NCBI RefSeq assembly: GCF_000144605.1
Contig: NC_014375.1
Coordinates: 620,001-684,000, forward strand
Direction of reading: 5' to 3'
From: Brevundimonas subvibrioides ATCC 15264
GTDB taxonomy: Bacteria > Pseudomonadota > Alphaproteobacteria > Caulobacterales > Caulobacteraceae
DNA length: 64,000 nucleotides
The position numbers and the translations under genes were made by a program. The notes under the pieces are model-generated. The model saw only the letters and a list, made by a program, of their open reading frames with translations. It did no database searches and was not told the DNA's origin. This document shows, in pieces, positions 7,475 to 16,361 of this stretch (positions are counted from its first letter, which is position 1; each line of letters opens with the position of its first letter).

Positions 7475-7564
7475 GCGCTCAAGCAGCGCGCGACCGCGTC
7501 GCGTGCGATAGCGCCCAAAGGCTGCGCTCAAGCAGCGCGCGACCGTGGCGCGGGCGACAGGGCC
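7475..7564 (-). repeat. REP-like element, two copies in reverse orientation
   Basis: Two copies of the same unit as at 6654 lie at 7475-7516 and 7524-7564, both starting GCGCTCAAGCAGCGCGCGACC. The first ends GATAGCGCCC and the second has drifted. They lie upstream of the dCTP deaminase gene, about 50 bases before its start, and so could be in its 5' leader. Confidence 0.75.
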
Positions 7565-7611
7565 CTCGCCCGGACGTGCGTCCGGCGACATCCATGTGTA
7601 AGGCGTTCGGC

Positions 7612-8634
7612 ATGACCTTCGAATCCTCCGTCCCCGGTATCCTGCCCTGCCAGTCCATCGAGGCCCTGATCGCCGGCGGCGCGATCACCTCCGCGACCCC
7701 GTTCGACGCCGATCAGGTGCAGCCCGCCAGTCTGGACCTGCGCCTGTCCGACCGCGCCTGGCGGGTGCGGGCCTCCTTCCTGCCCGGACAGAGGCTGGTC
7801 GCCGACCGGATCGCCGACGTGTCGATGCATTCGATCGACCTGTCCGGCGGCTATGTGCTGGAAAAGGGCTGCGTCTATATCGCCGAGCTGCAGGAACGGC
7901 TGAGCCTGCCCAAGGGTCTGATCGCCCGCGCCAATCCCAAGTCCTCGACCGGCCGGGTCGACGTCTTCGTGCGCCTGCTGACCGATCGCGGCGGCTCGTT
8001 CGACGATGTGGACGAGGGCTACGAGGGGCCGCTGTATCTGGAGATCGCACCCCAGACCTTCTCCATCCTGGTCCGGCCCGGCACCCGGCTGAATCAGCTG
8101 CGGCTGAAGGCGGGCGAACCGCCCAAGCTGGAGACCCGCAGCGTCGGCGTCGATCTGCAGGGCGGCGACATCGTGGGCTTCCGCGGTCGCCGGCATGCGG
8201 GCGTGGTCGATCTGGACAAGATCGACGGCCATGATCCCAAGGACTTCTGGGAGCCTCTGAGCCTGCGCCGGGGCGAGCTGCTGCTGGACCCGGGCGAATT
8301 CTACATCCTGGCCTCGAATGAGGCGGTCGAGATCCCGGTCATGCAGGCGGCGGAGATGACGCCGATCGACCCCAGCGTCGGCGAGTTCCGCGTCCACTAC
8401 GCCGGCTTCTTCGATCCCGGCTTCGGCACCGACGAAGCGCACGGGGCCGGGTCAAAGGGGGTGCTGGAGGTGCGAACCCACGACACGCCCTTCCTGCTGG
8501 AACACGGCCAGATCGTCGCCCGGCTGGTCTATGAGCCCCTGACCGAACGGCCGACCCGGCTCTACGGCGAGGGCGGCAGCCACTATCAGCGGCAGGGGCT
8601 GAAGCTTTCGAAGCACTTCAGGGCTTGGGGGTAA
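7612..8634 (+). CDS. dcd: dCTP deaminase, alphaproteobacterial long form
   Basis: This enzyme deaminates dCTP to dUTP on the route to dTMP. The 340-residue protein is about twice the length of the E. coli enzyme because it has two DCD/dUTPase-like folds in tandem, as is usual in alphaproteobacteria. The first half has DADQVQPASLDLRLSD and the active-site segment RANPKSSTGRVDVFVR (about residues 104-119). The second half includes FYILASNEAVEIP and HYAGFFDPGFG. The ATG at 7612 was chosen for the family start (MTFESSVPGILP) behind a weak AAGGCG. The stop codon abuts a type B repeat. Confidence 0.92.
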   Translation: MTFESSVPGILPCQSIEALIAGGAITSATPFDADQVQPASLDLRLSDRAWRVRASFLPGQRLVADRIADVSMHSIDLSGGYVLEKGCVYIAELQERLSLPKGLIARANPKSSTGRVDVFVRLLTDRGGSFDDVDEGYEGPLYLEIAPQTFSILVRPGTRLNQLRLKAGEPPKLETRSVGVDLQGGDIVGFRGRRHAGVVDLDKIDGHDPKDFWEPLSLRRGELLLDPGEFYILASNEAVEIPVMQAAEMTPIDPSVGEFRVHYAGFFDPGFGTDEAHGAGSKGVLEVRTHDTPFLLEHGQIVARLVYEPLTERPTRLYGEGGSHYQRQGLKLSKHFRAWG

Positions 8635-8787
8635 TCCTCCCCCGCGCAGCGGGGGAGGGGGACCGCGACGCGCTTGCGTCGTGGTGGAGGGGGCGGAAAC
8701 ACCCACCGTGTCTGAGGTCGCCCCCTCCACCCCCGCCCAAGCGGGCGGCGGTCCCCCTCCCCCGTTCGCTTCGCTCCGGGTGAGGAT
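8634..8787 (+). repeat. Dispersed palindromic element, type B, copy 2
   Basis: This 154-bp block is bounded by an 11-bp terminal inverted repeat (ATCCTCCCCCG and CGGGTGAGGAT, one mismatch). It matches the block at 6890-7029, including the internal GTGGAGGGGGC and its complement. It fills the space between the converging dcd and MFS genes exactly, touching both stop codons. The end structure suggests a small mobile or REP/BIME-type element, and it may also act as a bidirectional terminator. Confidence 0.8.
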
Positions 8788-10082
8788 CAGACCAGCTTGT
8801 CGGCCTTCCTCAGGCCCGGGAACAGCTTGGCCCACAGGCCGGTCGCCGTCAGCGCCCCGACGCCGCCGAACACCGCCGCGCCGATCGGGCCCAGGAACCG
8901 GACCATGACGCCGGAATAGGCCTCGCCCAGTTCGTTGGAGGCGCCGATGAACAGCATCGAGACCGACGAGACCCGCCCGCGCATGTGATCCGGCGTCGAC
9001 AGCTGGATCAGGGTCTGGCGGATGTTGACGCTGACCATGTCGGCCATGCCGCCGATGAACAGGGCGATGGCGCTGATCCAGACGATCTTCGACAGGCCGA
9101 AGACGATGGTGCAGAGGCCGAACACGGCGACGGAGGCGAACATCAGCAGGCCCCCCCTGCCCGGGATCGGATAGCGGGCCAGCACCAGGGCCATCAGGAA
9201 GGCCCCGCCGCCGAAGGAGGCGCGCAGCAGGCCGAAGCCCTCGGGGCCCACATGCAGGATGTCGCGGGCGAAGATGGGGGTCAGCAGGGCGACGCCGGCG
9301 AACAGCACCACGATCAGGTCCAGCGAGATGGCCCCGAGCACGATCTTGGTGTCCCAGACGTACTTCAGCCCGTCCTTGACCGCCTGCCAGCGCCCTACGC
9401 CCCCCTCGATCGGGGCCGGCTTGCCGCTGGTCCGGATCATCAGGAAACAGGCCAGACCCAGGAAGAACAGCGCCAGAGACGTGCCATAGGCCAGGGGCAC
9501 CGACAGGCCGACGATCACCCCGCCCAGGGCCGGACCGGCGATGGCCCCGGTCTGGAAGGCGATGGACTGGGCGGCGATGGCGCGGGGCAGGGCGGCGCGG
9601 CCCACGACCATGGGCAGGAAGGCCTGGCTGGCGGGGGCGAGAAACGCGCGCGACGCCCCGAACCCGACGGCGACCAGCAGCAGGCCCCACAGGGGCGGGT
9701 TGCCGTGGATCGCCATGGCCAGGAAGGTGGCGGCGCAGGTGCCCTCGGCGACGATGGCCAGGGCGACGGTCCGCTTGCGGTCGCGACGGTCCGCCATCTC
9801 GCCCGCCGGCAGGGTCAGGGCCAGAAGCGGAATGAACTGGGCCAGACCGACCAAGCCCAGATACAGGCTGGCCTCGGCGATCGGATGGTCCCGGCGGGCG
9901 ATTTCATAGACCTGCCACAGCAGGGCCGAGGACTGGATCTGGATCGCCAGGACGGCCGCGATCCGGCCCAGCCAGATCAGCCGGAAGTCGTTGATCTTCC
10001 ACGGATTGGTCCCGTGGGCCTCGAGCGCCGCCTTGGCATTCGGCCCGGTCATCGGCTCGGGAGCCTCAGGTGCGTCGGTCAT
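8787..10082 (-). CDS. MFS transporter, EntS-like
   Basis: This 431-residue membrane protein has about 12 predicted helices and the MFS signature between helices 2 and 3 (LTLPAGEMADRRDRKRTVAL). It resembles the EntS/DUF894 subgroup of efflux carriers, to which enterobactin exporter belongs; the substrate here cannot be told. Its start overlaps the cupin gene upstream on the same strand by 17 bases (10066-10082), so the two are probably co-translated. It ends at the type B repeat. Confidence 0.88.
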   Translation of the reverse strand: MTDAPEAPEPMTGPNAKAALEAHGTNPWKINDFRLIWLGRIAAVLAIQIQSSALLWQVYEIARRDHPIAEASLYLGLVGLAQFIPLLALTLPAGEMADRRDRKRTVALAIVAEGTCAATFLAMAIHGNPPLWGLLLVAVGFGASRAFLAPASQAFLPMVVGRAALPRAIAAQSIAFQTGAIAGPALGGVIVGLSVPLAYGTSLALFFLGLACFLMIRTSGKPAPIEGGVGRWQAVKDGLKYVWDTKIVLGAISLDLIVVLFAGVALLTPIFARDILHVGPEGFGLLRASFGGGAFLMALVLARYPIPGRGGLLMFASVAVFGLCTIVFGLSKIVWISAIALFIGGMADMVSVNIRQTLIQLSTPDHMRGRVSSVSMLFIGASNELGEAYSGVMVRFLGPIGAAVFGGVGALTATGLWAKLFPGLRKADKLV

Positions 10083-10542
10083 GTTTGGGGTAAGGCGTTC
10101 CGTCTCGGTGGAAGTAGCGGTCCGCGCCCGCGGGCAGGACCATGTCGATGTCGGGATAGTCGCAGGCGTCGGTCGTGGGCGAGCGCGTGCCGACTTCCAG
10201 CAGAAGCGCCTCTGCGCCCGATCGGTTCTCGATCTTGTGGCCGTTGGGCACGCCCGCCTTGAAGCCCGCGCAATCCCCGGCCCGCAGGAGGGTCTCGCCG
10301 TCCTCCTCGACCAGCACGACCTCGCCGGCCAGGACGGTCACGAACTCGTCCTCGGTGGCGTGCCAGTGGCGCTGGCTGGACCAGGCTCCGGCCGGGAGCC
10401 GCAGCAGATTGACGCCGAACTGGGTCAGGCCCGCCGCATCGCCCAGCCTCCAGCGGCGACGCGCCAGACAGGGGCCGGCGTGGTCGTCGGGGTAGGCGGT
10501 GCCGTGGCCGGTCGGTGCGGCATCGATGTCGATCTTCGGCAC
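10066..10542 (-). CDS. Cupin-domain protein
   Basis: This 158-residue single-domain cupin has motif 1 visible as RHWHATEDEFVTVLAGEVVL (metal-binding His residues and Glu) and motif 2 as DCAGFKAGVPNGHKIENRSG. Many such proteins are sugar-binding, isomerase or dioxygenase-like enzymes, or sensors, so no activity can be assigned. It overlaps the MFS exporter by 17 bases, suggesting a shared substrate. It diverges from dapE across 48 bases that must hold both promoters. Confidence 0.85.
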   Translation of the reverse strand: MPKIDIDAAPTGHGTAYPDDHAGPCLARRRWRLGDAAGLTQFGVNLLRLPAGAWSSQRHWHATEDEFVTVLAGEVVLVEEDGETLLRAGDCAGFKAGVPNGHKIENRSGAEALLLEVGTRSPTTDACDYPDIDMVLPAGADRYFHRDGTPYPKHDRRT

Positions 10543-10590
10543 GGTCGCTCCCCTTTCCGGCTCGGCGTGATCTCCCTAAAGCATAGGACC

Positions 10591-11778
10591 ATGGGCACTG
10601 CATCAACTCCTGTGATCGATCCTGTCGAACTGACCCGGGACCTCATCCGGCGGCCGTCGGTGACGCCGGTGGACGCCGGGGCGATGGACACGCTGGAGCG
10701 GGTGCTGACTGGCCTGGGCTTCACCTGTCGGCGGATGGCGTTCGAAGGGTCGACGGGGGCCGCGACCGATGCCCGGATCGAGAACCTGTACGCCCGCCGG
10801 GGCACCGCCAGTCCCAACCTGTGCTTCGCCGGCCATACCGATGTGGTCCCCACGGGAGAGGCGGCCGCCTGGTCGTCCGATCCGTTCGAGGCCGAGGTGC
10901 GGAACGGGCTGCTCTACGGCCGGGGCGCGGTGGACATGAAGGGCGGCATCGCCGCCTGGGTCGCGGCGGTGTCGCAGATCCTCGCGGACGGCGAGCCGGC
11001 CGGATCCCTGTCCTTCCTGATCACCGGCGATGAGGAAGGTCCCGCCCTGCACGGCACCAAGAAGGTGGTCGAGGCCCTGATGGCCGAGGGCGAGGTCATC
11101 GACGCCTGCGTGGTCGGCGAGCCGTCCTCGCAGACCCAGCTGGGCGACATGATCAAGATCGGCCGGCGCGGCTCGCTCAACACCTGGATCACGGTCCACG
11201 GGAAACAGGGGCACGTCGCCTATCCCGCCCGCGCGGCCAATCCGGCCCCGGTCCTGGTGCGGCTGCTGGCGGCGCTGGACGCCCATGTCCTCGACGAGGG
11301 GTATGAGGCCTTCCAGCCGTCGAACCTCGAGATCACCACGATCGACATCGGCAACCCGGCCACCAACGTCATCCCCGCCGAGGCGCGGGCCCGGCTGAAC
11401 ATCCGCTTCAACCCGGCCCAGACCGGTGACGGCCTGATCGACTGGCTGAACCGCGAGGCGGGGCGGGTCCAGGCCGAGACGGGGCTGCAGATCACCCTGG
11501 AGCACATGTGTTCGGGCGAGGCCTTCCTGACGCCGCACGGCCCCTTCGTGACGGCGGTCCAGGACGCGGTCGAGGCCTCCACCGGGGTGCGGCCCGAGGC
11601 CTCGACCACGGGCGGCACGTCCGATGCCCGCTTCATCCGCGCCATGTGCCCGGTGCTGGAGCTGGGTCTCGTGGGCCAGACCATGCACCAGGTCGACGAG
11701 CGCGTGCCGGTCGCCGAACTGGTGGCCCTGACCGCCGCCTACCGCCGCGTCATCGAGACGGTGCAGGGTCAGGGCTAG
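10591..11778 (+). CDS. dapE: Succinyl-diaminopimelate desuccinylase
   Basis: DapE removes succinate from N-succinyl-LL-diaminopimelate in lysine and peptidoglycan precursor synthesis. The 395-residue M20 metalloenzyme shows the two-zinc ligands in GHTDVVPTG and GRGAVDMKGG, the catalytic Glu pair in TGDEEGPALHGT, and the dimerisation lid domain from about residue 180 to 290. The ATG at 10591 gives the standard length. A much longer in-frame extension upstream runs through the cupin gene on the other strand and is rejected. Confidence 0.95.
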   Translation: MGTASTPVIDPVELTRDLIRRPSVTPVDAGAMDTLERVLTGLGFTCRRMAFEGSTGAATDARIENLYARRGTASPNLCFAGHTDVVPTGEAAAWSSDPFEAEVRNGLLYGRGAVDMKGGIAAWVAAVSQILADGEPAGSLSFLITGDEEGPALHGTKKVVEALMAEGEVIDACVVGEPSSQTQLGDMIKIGRRGSLNTWITVHGKQGHVAYPARAANPAPVLVRLLAALDAHVLDEGYEAFQPSNLEITTIDIGNPATNVIPAEARARLNIRFNPAQTGDGLIDWLNREAGRVQAETGLQITLEHMCSGEAFLTPHGPFVTAVQDAVEASTGVRPEASTTGGTSDARFIRAMCPVLELGLVGQTMHQVDERVPVAELVALTAAYRRVIETVQGQG

Positions 11779-11819
11779 ACGGTGCGTGGCTGGCGTTGAC
11801 GCGCCGTCCGCTACGACGG

Positions 11820-12021
11820 CAGGTTCATCACAAAGGGCACGAAGGGAGGCACGAAGGACACGACGGGTCCTGTGAGGTCTTCAGCACCGCGCGCTTCGTC
11901 TCTCTGGATCAATGCGGCGTACGCCGCGATCATAATCAACCCCGAAAGACATTGGCGTCGACCCGGCTCCGCTGCCTTCGTGTCCTTTGTGGCTCCCTTC
12001 GTGCCCTTTGTGATGAACCTG
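11820..12021. repeat. Long inverted-repeat element, type C (CACAAAGGGCACGAAGGG)
   Basis: A 44-bp left arm (11820-11863) pairs with a right arm (11978-12021) at 42 of 44 positions and encloses about 114 bases. The arms carry CATCACAAAGGGCACGAAGG, a class of repeat scattered through many unrelated bacterial genomes and often mistranslated as HKGHEGHEG peptides. No gene is supported inside. It fills most of the gap between dapE and the next, converging gene. Confidence 0.8.
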
Positions 12022-12035
12022 TCGGCCCGGTCGCC

Positions 12036-12254
12036 CTAGTTCGGCAGACCGGTCGGGGCCGCGGCCATCATCTCGGCCCGGGCGATGCGGCGATCCATGT
12101 CGGTGACGACCTGTTCCAGCCGCGCCTTCTCCGACGCCATGTCGATGGGCGTGCCGTCCTCGTAGGAAATCTGCGCGCCCCTCGCGATCAGGTCCAGGCG
12201 GTGGATCGCGGTGGCGCGGGTGGCCCGGAACCGCTCCAATTCGGCATCGGCCAT
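12036..12254 (-). CDS. Small helical protein, possibly gpW-like
   Basis: This 72-residue protein was not firmly recognised. It reads as two helices, RATRATAIHRLDLIARGAQI and ASEKARLEQVVTDMDRRIARAE, joined by a short SYEDGTPIDM hairpin. That pattern recalls phage gpW head-tail joining proteins, but no phage genes are nearby, so the likeness may be only structural. It starts two bases after the amidohydrolase stop and is probably translated with it. Confidence 0.6.
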   Translation of the reverse strand: MADAELERFRATRATAIHRLDLIARGAQISYEDGTPIDMASEKARLEQVVTDMDRRIARAEMMAAAPTGLPN

Positions 12255-12256
12255 GG

Positions 12257-13570
12257 TCAGGACCGCTCCAGGAAGCGCAGCGCGCTCAGGACGTGGGCGC
12301 GGACCCCGACCGGCAGCACGGCCTCGTTGACGTCGAACTGGGGCGAGTGGTTGGGCGCGGCGGTGGCGGGATCGACCCCGTCGGGCGTGGCCCCGAGGTG
12401 GTAGAAGACGCCCGGGATCTCGCCCTGGAAGTAGGAGAAGTCCTCGGCCACGGTCGTCGGCGGCGAGGCCGGGTTGACCTTGCCCTCGCCGGCCGCCTCG
12501 GTCAGCACCGGGGCCAGCCAGGCCGACAGGGTTTCGTCGTTGAACACCAGGGCCGCGTTCTGGCGCACCGAGAAGTCGGCGGTCGCGCCATAGGCCTCGG
12601 CGACGTGGTCGACCGCCGCCTCGGCCCGGGCGACCAGGGCGTCCCTCTGGGCGATGTCGAAGGTCCGCAGCGTGCCCGCCAGCGTCGCCTCCTCGGGGAT
12701 GATGTTGTAGCGGACGCCCGCGTCGATCGTGGCGATGGTGAAGACCGTCGGGGTGGTGGTCGGGTCGACGGTGCGGGCCGTCAGGGTGTTGATGGTCTGG
12801 ATCACATTGGCCGTCACGGCGATCACGTCGACCCCGCGCCAGGGCCAGGCCCCGTGCGTCTGGCGACCGTGCAGGACGATGTCGACCCGGTCGGACGCCG
12901 CCATGAAGCCCTGCGGCCGATAGAAGATCGTCCCCGGGACGCCCGGCACGACGTGCAGGCCGAAGATGGCCTCGACCTTCGGATCCTTCAGCGCGCCCGC
13001 CTCGATCATCAGCCGCGCCCCGCCCAGCGGCTCGCCCGGCGGCACGCCCTCCTCGGCGGGCTGGAACAGGAAGACGATCGTGCCGCTGAACCGGTCCTTC
13101 ATCCCGCTCAGGACCTCGGCGGCGCCCAGCAGCATGGCGACGTGGGCGTCGTGGCCGCAGGCATGGGCCACCGGCACGGTCGCGCCCTGATAGGTGCCGG
13201 TCGCGGTCGAGGCGAACGGCAGCCCCGTCGCCTCCAGCACGGGCAGGGCATCCATGTCGGCGCGCAGGGCGACGACACGCTGCGGCCCGGTGCCGGTGCC
13301 GCGCAGGACGCCGACGACGCCCGTACGGCCGACGCCCTCGCGCACCTCGATCCCCATGGCCTTCAGCCGTTCGGCGACGAAGGCGGCCGTGCGGGTTTCG
13401 GCCAGACCCAGCTCAGGATGCTGGTGCAGGTCGCGGCGCCAGGCGACGACCTCGGCATTGACGCCTTCGGCCGCCGCCGCGACCTCGGCCGCGCTGACCG
13501 GGCCGGTCTGGGCCAGGGCGGGCGAGGCCGCCAGCGTCAGGAGCGCGGCGAGGAGGGCAGGGCGGATCAT
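12257..13570 (-). CDS. Secreted M20 amidohydrolase / aminoacylase
   Basis: This 437-residue peptidase of the M20D amidohydrolase family begins with a cleavable signal peptide (MIRPALLAALLTLAASPALA), so it acts in the periplasm. The metal-binding block is HACGHDAHVAMLLGAAEVL and the catalytic glutamates lie in LFQPAEEG. The lid domain starts at about residue 220. Family members hydrolyse N-acyl amino acids or hippurate-like amides, and the true substrate is unknown. A small gene follows directly on the same strand. Confidence 0.9.
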   Translation of the reverse strand: MIRPALLAALLTLAASPALAQTGPVSAAEVAAAAEGVNAEVVAWRRDLHQHPELGLAETRTAAFVAERLKAMGIEVREGVGRTGVVGVLRGTGTGPQRVVALRADMDALPVLEATGLPFASTATGTYQGATVPVAHACGHDAHVAMLLGAAEVLSGMKDRFSGTIVFLFQPAEEGVPPGEPLGGARLMIEAGALKDPKVEAIFGLHVVPGVPGTIFYRPQGFMAASDRVDIVLHGRQTHGAWPWRGVDVIAVTANVIQTINTLTARTVDPTTTPTVFTIATIDAGVRYNIIPEEATLAGTLRTFDIAQRDALVARAEAAVDHVAEAYGATADFSVRQNAALVFNDETLSAWLAPVLTEAAGEGKVNPASPPTTVAEDFSYFQGEIPGVFYHLGATPDGVDPATAAPNHSPQFDVNEAVLPVGVRAHVLSALRFLERS

Positions 13571-13666
13571 CGGCGGTCTCCGGAAGCGGTGGGCCGATGA
13601 TGAGGGCAGGCGTCAAGGCGACGCAAGCGTCTTGCGGTGCCGCGCGACGCGTCCGATGTAGGACGC

Positions 13667-14020
13667 ATGGCCATCAAGACCGCAAAGACGAAATGGCGCG
13701 ACGTCGTCCTGGTCTGCAAGAAATGCCAGAAGAAGCTCGACGGCGGCTTCGGGCCCGACGGCGACAAGACCCTGAAGAAGGCGCTGAAGACCTATCTGCG
13801 GCCCGGCGACGGCAAGGGCCGCAAGGCCGAGCTGGCCGTGATCCAGACCGGCTGTTTCGACATCTGTCCCAAGAACGCCGTCGTGGCCATCAACGCCTCA
13901 AACCCCAAGGCCCTGTTGATCGTGCCCACGGGGGCTGACCTGTTCGAGGTCAAGGCCCGGCTGGGTCTGGACGACGGCCGACGGCTGAAGCCCACGCTGA
14001 CGGTGGTCGGCGAGGATTAG
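13667..14020 (+). CDS. Thioredoxin-like (2Fe-2S) ferredoxin-domain protein
   Basis: This 117-residue protein has CKKC (Cys17, Cys20) near the N-terminus and TGCFDICPKNA in the middle. This four-cysteine layout is typical of thioredoxin-like [2Fe-2S] ferredoxins. It probably acts in electron transfer in the cytosol, though partners are not evident. The ATG at 13667 is preferred over 13637 because upstream residues look non-coding. It diverges from the amidohydrolase and converges with the SRPBCC gene, with stops three bases apart. Confidence 0.8.
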   Translation: MAIKTAKTKWRDVVLVCKKCQKKLDGGFGPDGDKTLKKALKTYLRPGDGKGRKAELAVIQTGCFDICPKNAVVAINASNPKALLIVPTGADLFEVKARLGLDDGRRLKPTLTVVGED

Positions 14021-14023
14021 GCG

Positions 14024-14416
14024 TCAGGCCCGCTCCATGGACGCCCTGATGGCGTCCGCACCCGCATTCATCATCGCCTCGATCCGGTCTTTCGGTCCGT
14101 CCGGCAGAAAGTCGACCACCCAGACGAACCGGCAGCGGTCGCCCTCGGCGATGACGGTGTTCGAGGCGCTGTGGTGCTCGAAGGTGTCCGACAGGATGCT
14201 GTAGGCGATGCGGCGGCGGTCGTCGTCGAGCGCGATCAGCCTTTCCCTCAGGACCAGGCCACCGGCGAAGGTGACCGTCCGCACGTCGCCCTCGACCACG
14301 GTGTCGAGGATGAACCCGGGGGCGACCCGGGTGTGAAGCGCGCCGAAGTCGCGCAGGGCGTCCCAGACCGTGTCGGCCGGGGCCTGGATGGTCCGCTCGA
14401 TGTGAAGGGTGGCCAT
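14024..14416 (-). CDS. SRPBCC-fold protein (polyketide cyclase-like)
   Basis: This 130-residue START/SRPBCC-fold protein has the typical opening IERTIQAPADTVWDALRDFG, a curved beta-sheet in the middle (VRTVTFAGGLVLRERLIALD) and a long C-terminal helix (RIEAMMNAGADAIRASMERA). The family binds hydrophobic ligands, and a few members are cyclases. No catalytic residues can be named. The gene is alone on this strand. Confidence 0.82.
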   Translation of the reverse strand: MATLHIERTIQAPADTVWDALRDFGALHTRVAPGFILDTVVEGDVRTVTFAGGLVLRERLIALDDDRRRIAYSILSDTFEHHSASNTVIAEGDRCRFVWVVDFLPDGPKDRIEAMMNAGADAIRASMERA

Positions 14417-14535
14417 GGCGTGTTCTCCTTCGGATACGGCTTTTCCATATCAGGCGGGCAGCCGGGGTCTGGCGCTTTTCGGCCCGCATCACCGCGGCGG
14501 GTGACCCGATGTCGCTTCGGGGCTAAGCCGGTCTC

Positions 14536-15843
14536 ATGTCGCCCAGATCCCCCGCCTTCATGATCCTGTTCATCGTCAGCCTGATCGCGGCGGCGGGGAA
14601 CATGGGACTGCAGTCGGTCCTGCCCGCGATCGGTCGACAGTTTCAGCTGTCGGACACGCTGGTGGCCGGAGCCTTCGCCATCTCGGCCCTGATGTGGACC
14701 TTCGCCTCGCCGTTCTGGGCCCGGCTGTCCGACAGCCTGGGACGAAAGAAGGTCATCCTCATCGGCATGACGGGCTTCGTCGTCTCGATGCTCGGCTTCG
14801 GCCTGGCCGCGACCTCCGGGATCGAGGGCTGGCTGGGGGCCATCTTCGCCTTCACCCTGATGGCCACGGCGCGCACCATCTACGGCGTGTTCGGATCGGC
14901 CGCGCCGATCGCGTCCCAGGCCTATGTCGCCGACCGGACCGGGCCGGCCGAGCGGACCCAGGCCATGTCCCTGCTGGCCTCGGCCCAGGGGCTGGGCACG
15001 GTGATCGGGCCGGTCCTGTCGCCCTTCTTCATCCTGCCGTTCGTGGGGCTGGCGGGGCCGATGTATGTGTTCGCCCTGTTCGGCCTGATCGTGCTGGTCA
15101 TCGTCCTGCGGTTCCTGCCGTCCGGCGAGGTGGTGCGCACCCCGTCCCCGACCGGCCAGAGGGGGGCGGGCGCCCCCGACGTCGCCAAGGGGCTGTGGCG
15201 CGATCCCCGGGTGCGCGACTTCCTGCTGTTCGGCCTGCTGGTCACGGGGGCCCAGGCGGTCAACATCTCGGTGCTGGGATTCCACATCATCGACGAGATG
15301 GCCGCCACGGGGCTGGACGCGCGGGCGGCCCAGCCCTTCATCGGTCTGGCCATGTTCGCCGGTGCCCTGGCGACCCTGATGGTGCAGTGGGGCCTGATCC
15401 CGTTGCTGAAGCTGCGCCCGCCCGAGCTGATGCGCTGGGGGGCGGCCCTGGCCCTGGTCGGCAACCTGCTCAGCATCGCCTCGCCGGGCTATTTCGGGGT
15501 CGTGGTCGGCTATGCCGTGGTGTCGATGGGCGTGGGCTTCGCGCGCCCGGGCTTCACCGCCGGATCGTCCCTGGCCGTCGGGCCGCACGAGCAGGGGGCG
15601 GTGGCGGGGCTCATGATGGCGCTGGCGGGGCTCAGCTTCCTCGGGCCGCCGGTCGCCGGCGTGGCCCTGTACGAGTTGCGCGAGTTTGCGCCCTTCCTCG
15701 GCAATGCGCTGCTGCTGGCCGGGGCGGTCGTGGTCGCCTGGATCAGCCCTGCGCTGAAGGCCCTGGCCGCCCGCGTGGACGACGAGGCCCCCGCGCCGGA
15801 AATGGCTCCGGCGTCGCAGCCGGGGCCCGAAGGCAACAGCTGA
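14536..15843 (+). CDS. MFS transporter, TetA/MdtG-type
   Basis: This 435-residue protein has about 12 hydrophobic helices. Motif A, FWARLSDSLGRKKVILIG, lies after helix 2 (about residues 59-76), and a motif C-like glycine-rich segment (LASAQGLGTVIGPVLSPFF, helix 5) indicates a proton-driven drug exporter. The substrate is unknown. It starts about 120 bases from the divergent SRPBCC gene and ends about 90 bases before a second SRPBCC gene on the same strand. Confidence 0.88.
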   Translation: MSPRSPAFMILFIVSLIAAAGNMGLQSVLPAIGRQFQLSDTLVAGAFAISALMWTFASPFWARLSDSLGRKKVILIGMTGFVVSMLGFGLAATSGIEGWLGAIFAFTLMATARTIYGVFGSAAPIASQAYVADRTGPAERTQAMSLLASAQGLGTVIGPVLSPFFILPFVGLAGPMYVFALFGLIVLVIVLRFLPSGEVVRTPSPTGQRGAGAPDVAKGLWRDPRVRDFLLFGLLVTGAQAVNISVLGFHIIDEMAATGLDARAAQPFIGLAMFAGALATLMVQWGLIPLLKLRPPELMRWGAALALVGNLLSIASPGYFGVVVGYAVVSMGVGFARPGFTAGSSLAVGPHEQGAVAGLMMALAGLSFLGPPVAGVALYELREFAPFLGNALLLAGAVVVAWISPALKALAARVDDEAPAPEMAPASQPGPEGNS

Positions 15844-15929
15844 GCCCGGGTGCGGCGCATCGGCTCGACGATGCGTGGCGCGAACGGCCCGGCTTGCGTT
15901 CGGCCCGGTCGCTTGCGACATCGGAAACC

Positions 15930-16358
15930 ATGAACTTCAAGGTCGAGAAACGCATCGGCGTCCGCGCCACATCCGAACGGATCTGGGAGGTCATCGCCGA
16001 CCTGCCGGGCTGGAACGCCTGGAACCCCGTCGATACCGACCTGTCCGGCACCATCGCGTTCGGCGGCACCATCACCCTGACCGAGGCCGTTCCCGGTCTG
16101 CCCGAGCGGACCTACACGGCGCGCGTCGGGGACTGGCAGCCGGACGCCCGGCTGGTCTGGATCGAGCGTCGCGGCTTCCTGTTCAACGTGATCCGCTACT
16201 ACGAGATCGACCAGCTGGAGGTCGGCAGCTGCATCGTCTCGAACGGCTTCATCTTCTCGGGCTTCCGGGGCGAGGGCTTCTACGAGAAGCATCGCAAGAC
16301 GCTGCGTACGGCGTGCGAGAGCATCTCCGAGGCCCTGCGCGCGACGGCCGAGTCCTAG
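15930..16358 (+). CDS. SRPBCC-domain protein
   Basis: This 142-residue protein has the SRPBCC opening VEKRIGVRATSERIWEVIAD, a conserved LPGWNAWNPV segment, and a long final helix (YEKHRKTLRTACESISEALR). It probably binds a hydrophobic ligand. The same fold occurs at 14024, but the two are not close paralogues. The stop lies three bases from the stop of tadC on the other strand. Confidence 0.82.
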   Translation: MNFKVEKRIGVRATSERIWEVIADLPGWNAWNPVDTDLSGTIAFGGTITLTEAVPGLPERTYTARVGDWQPDARLVWIERRGFLFNVIRYYEIDQLEVGSCIVSNGFIFSGFRGEGFYEKHRKTLRTACESISEALRATAES

Positions 16359-16361
16359 GCG

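Noticed and set aside
12036..12254. Phage remnant based on the gpW-like small protein
   Set aside because: No other phage-type gene is nearby and the likeness is only of helix pattern and length; it is probably a cellular gene downstream of the amidohydrolase.
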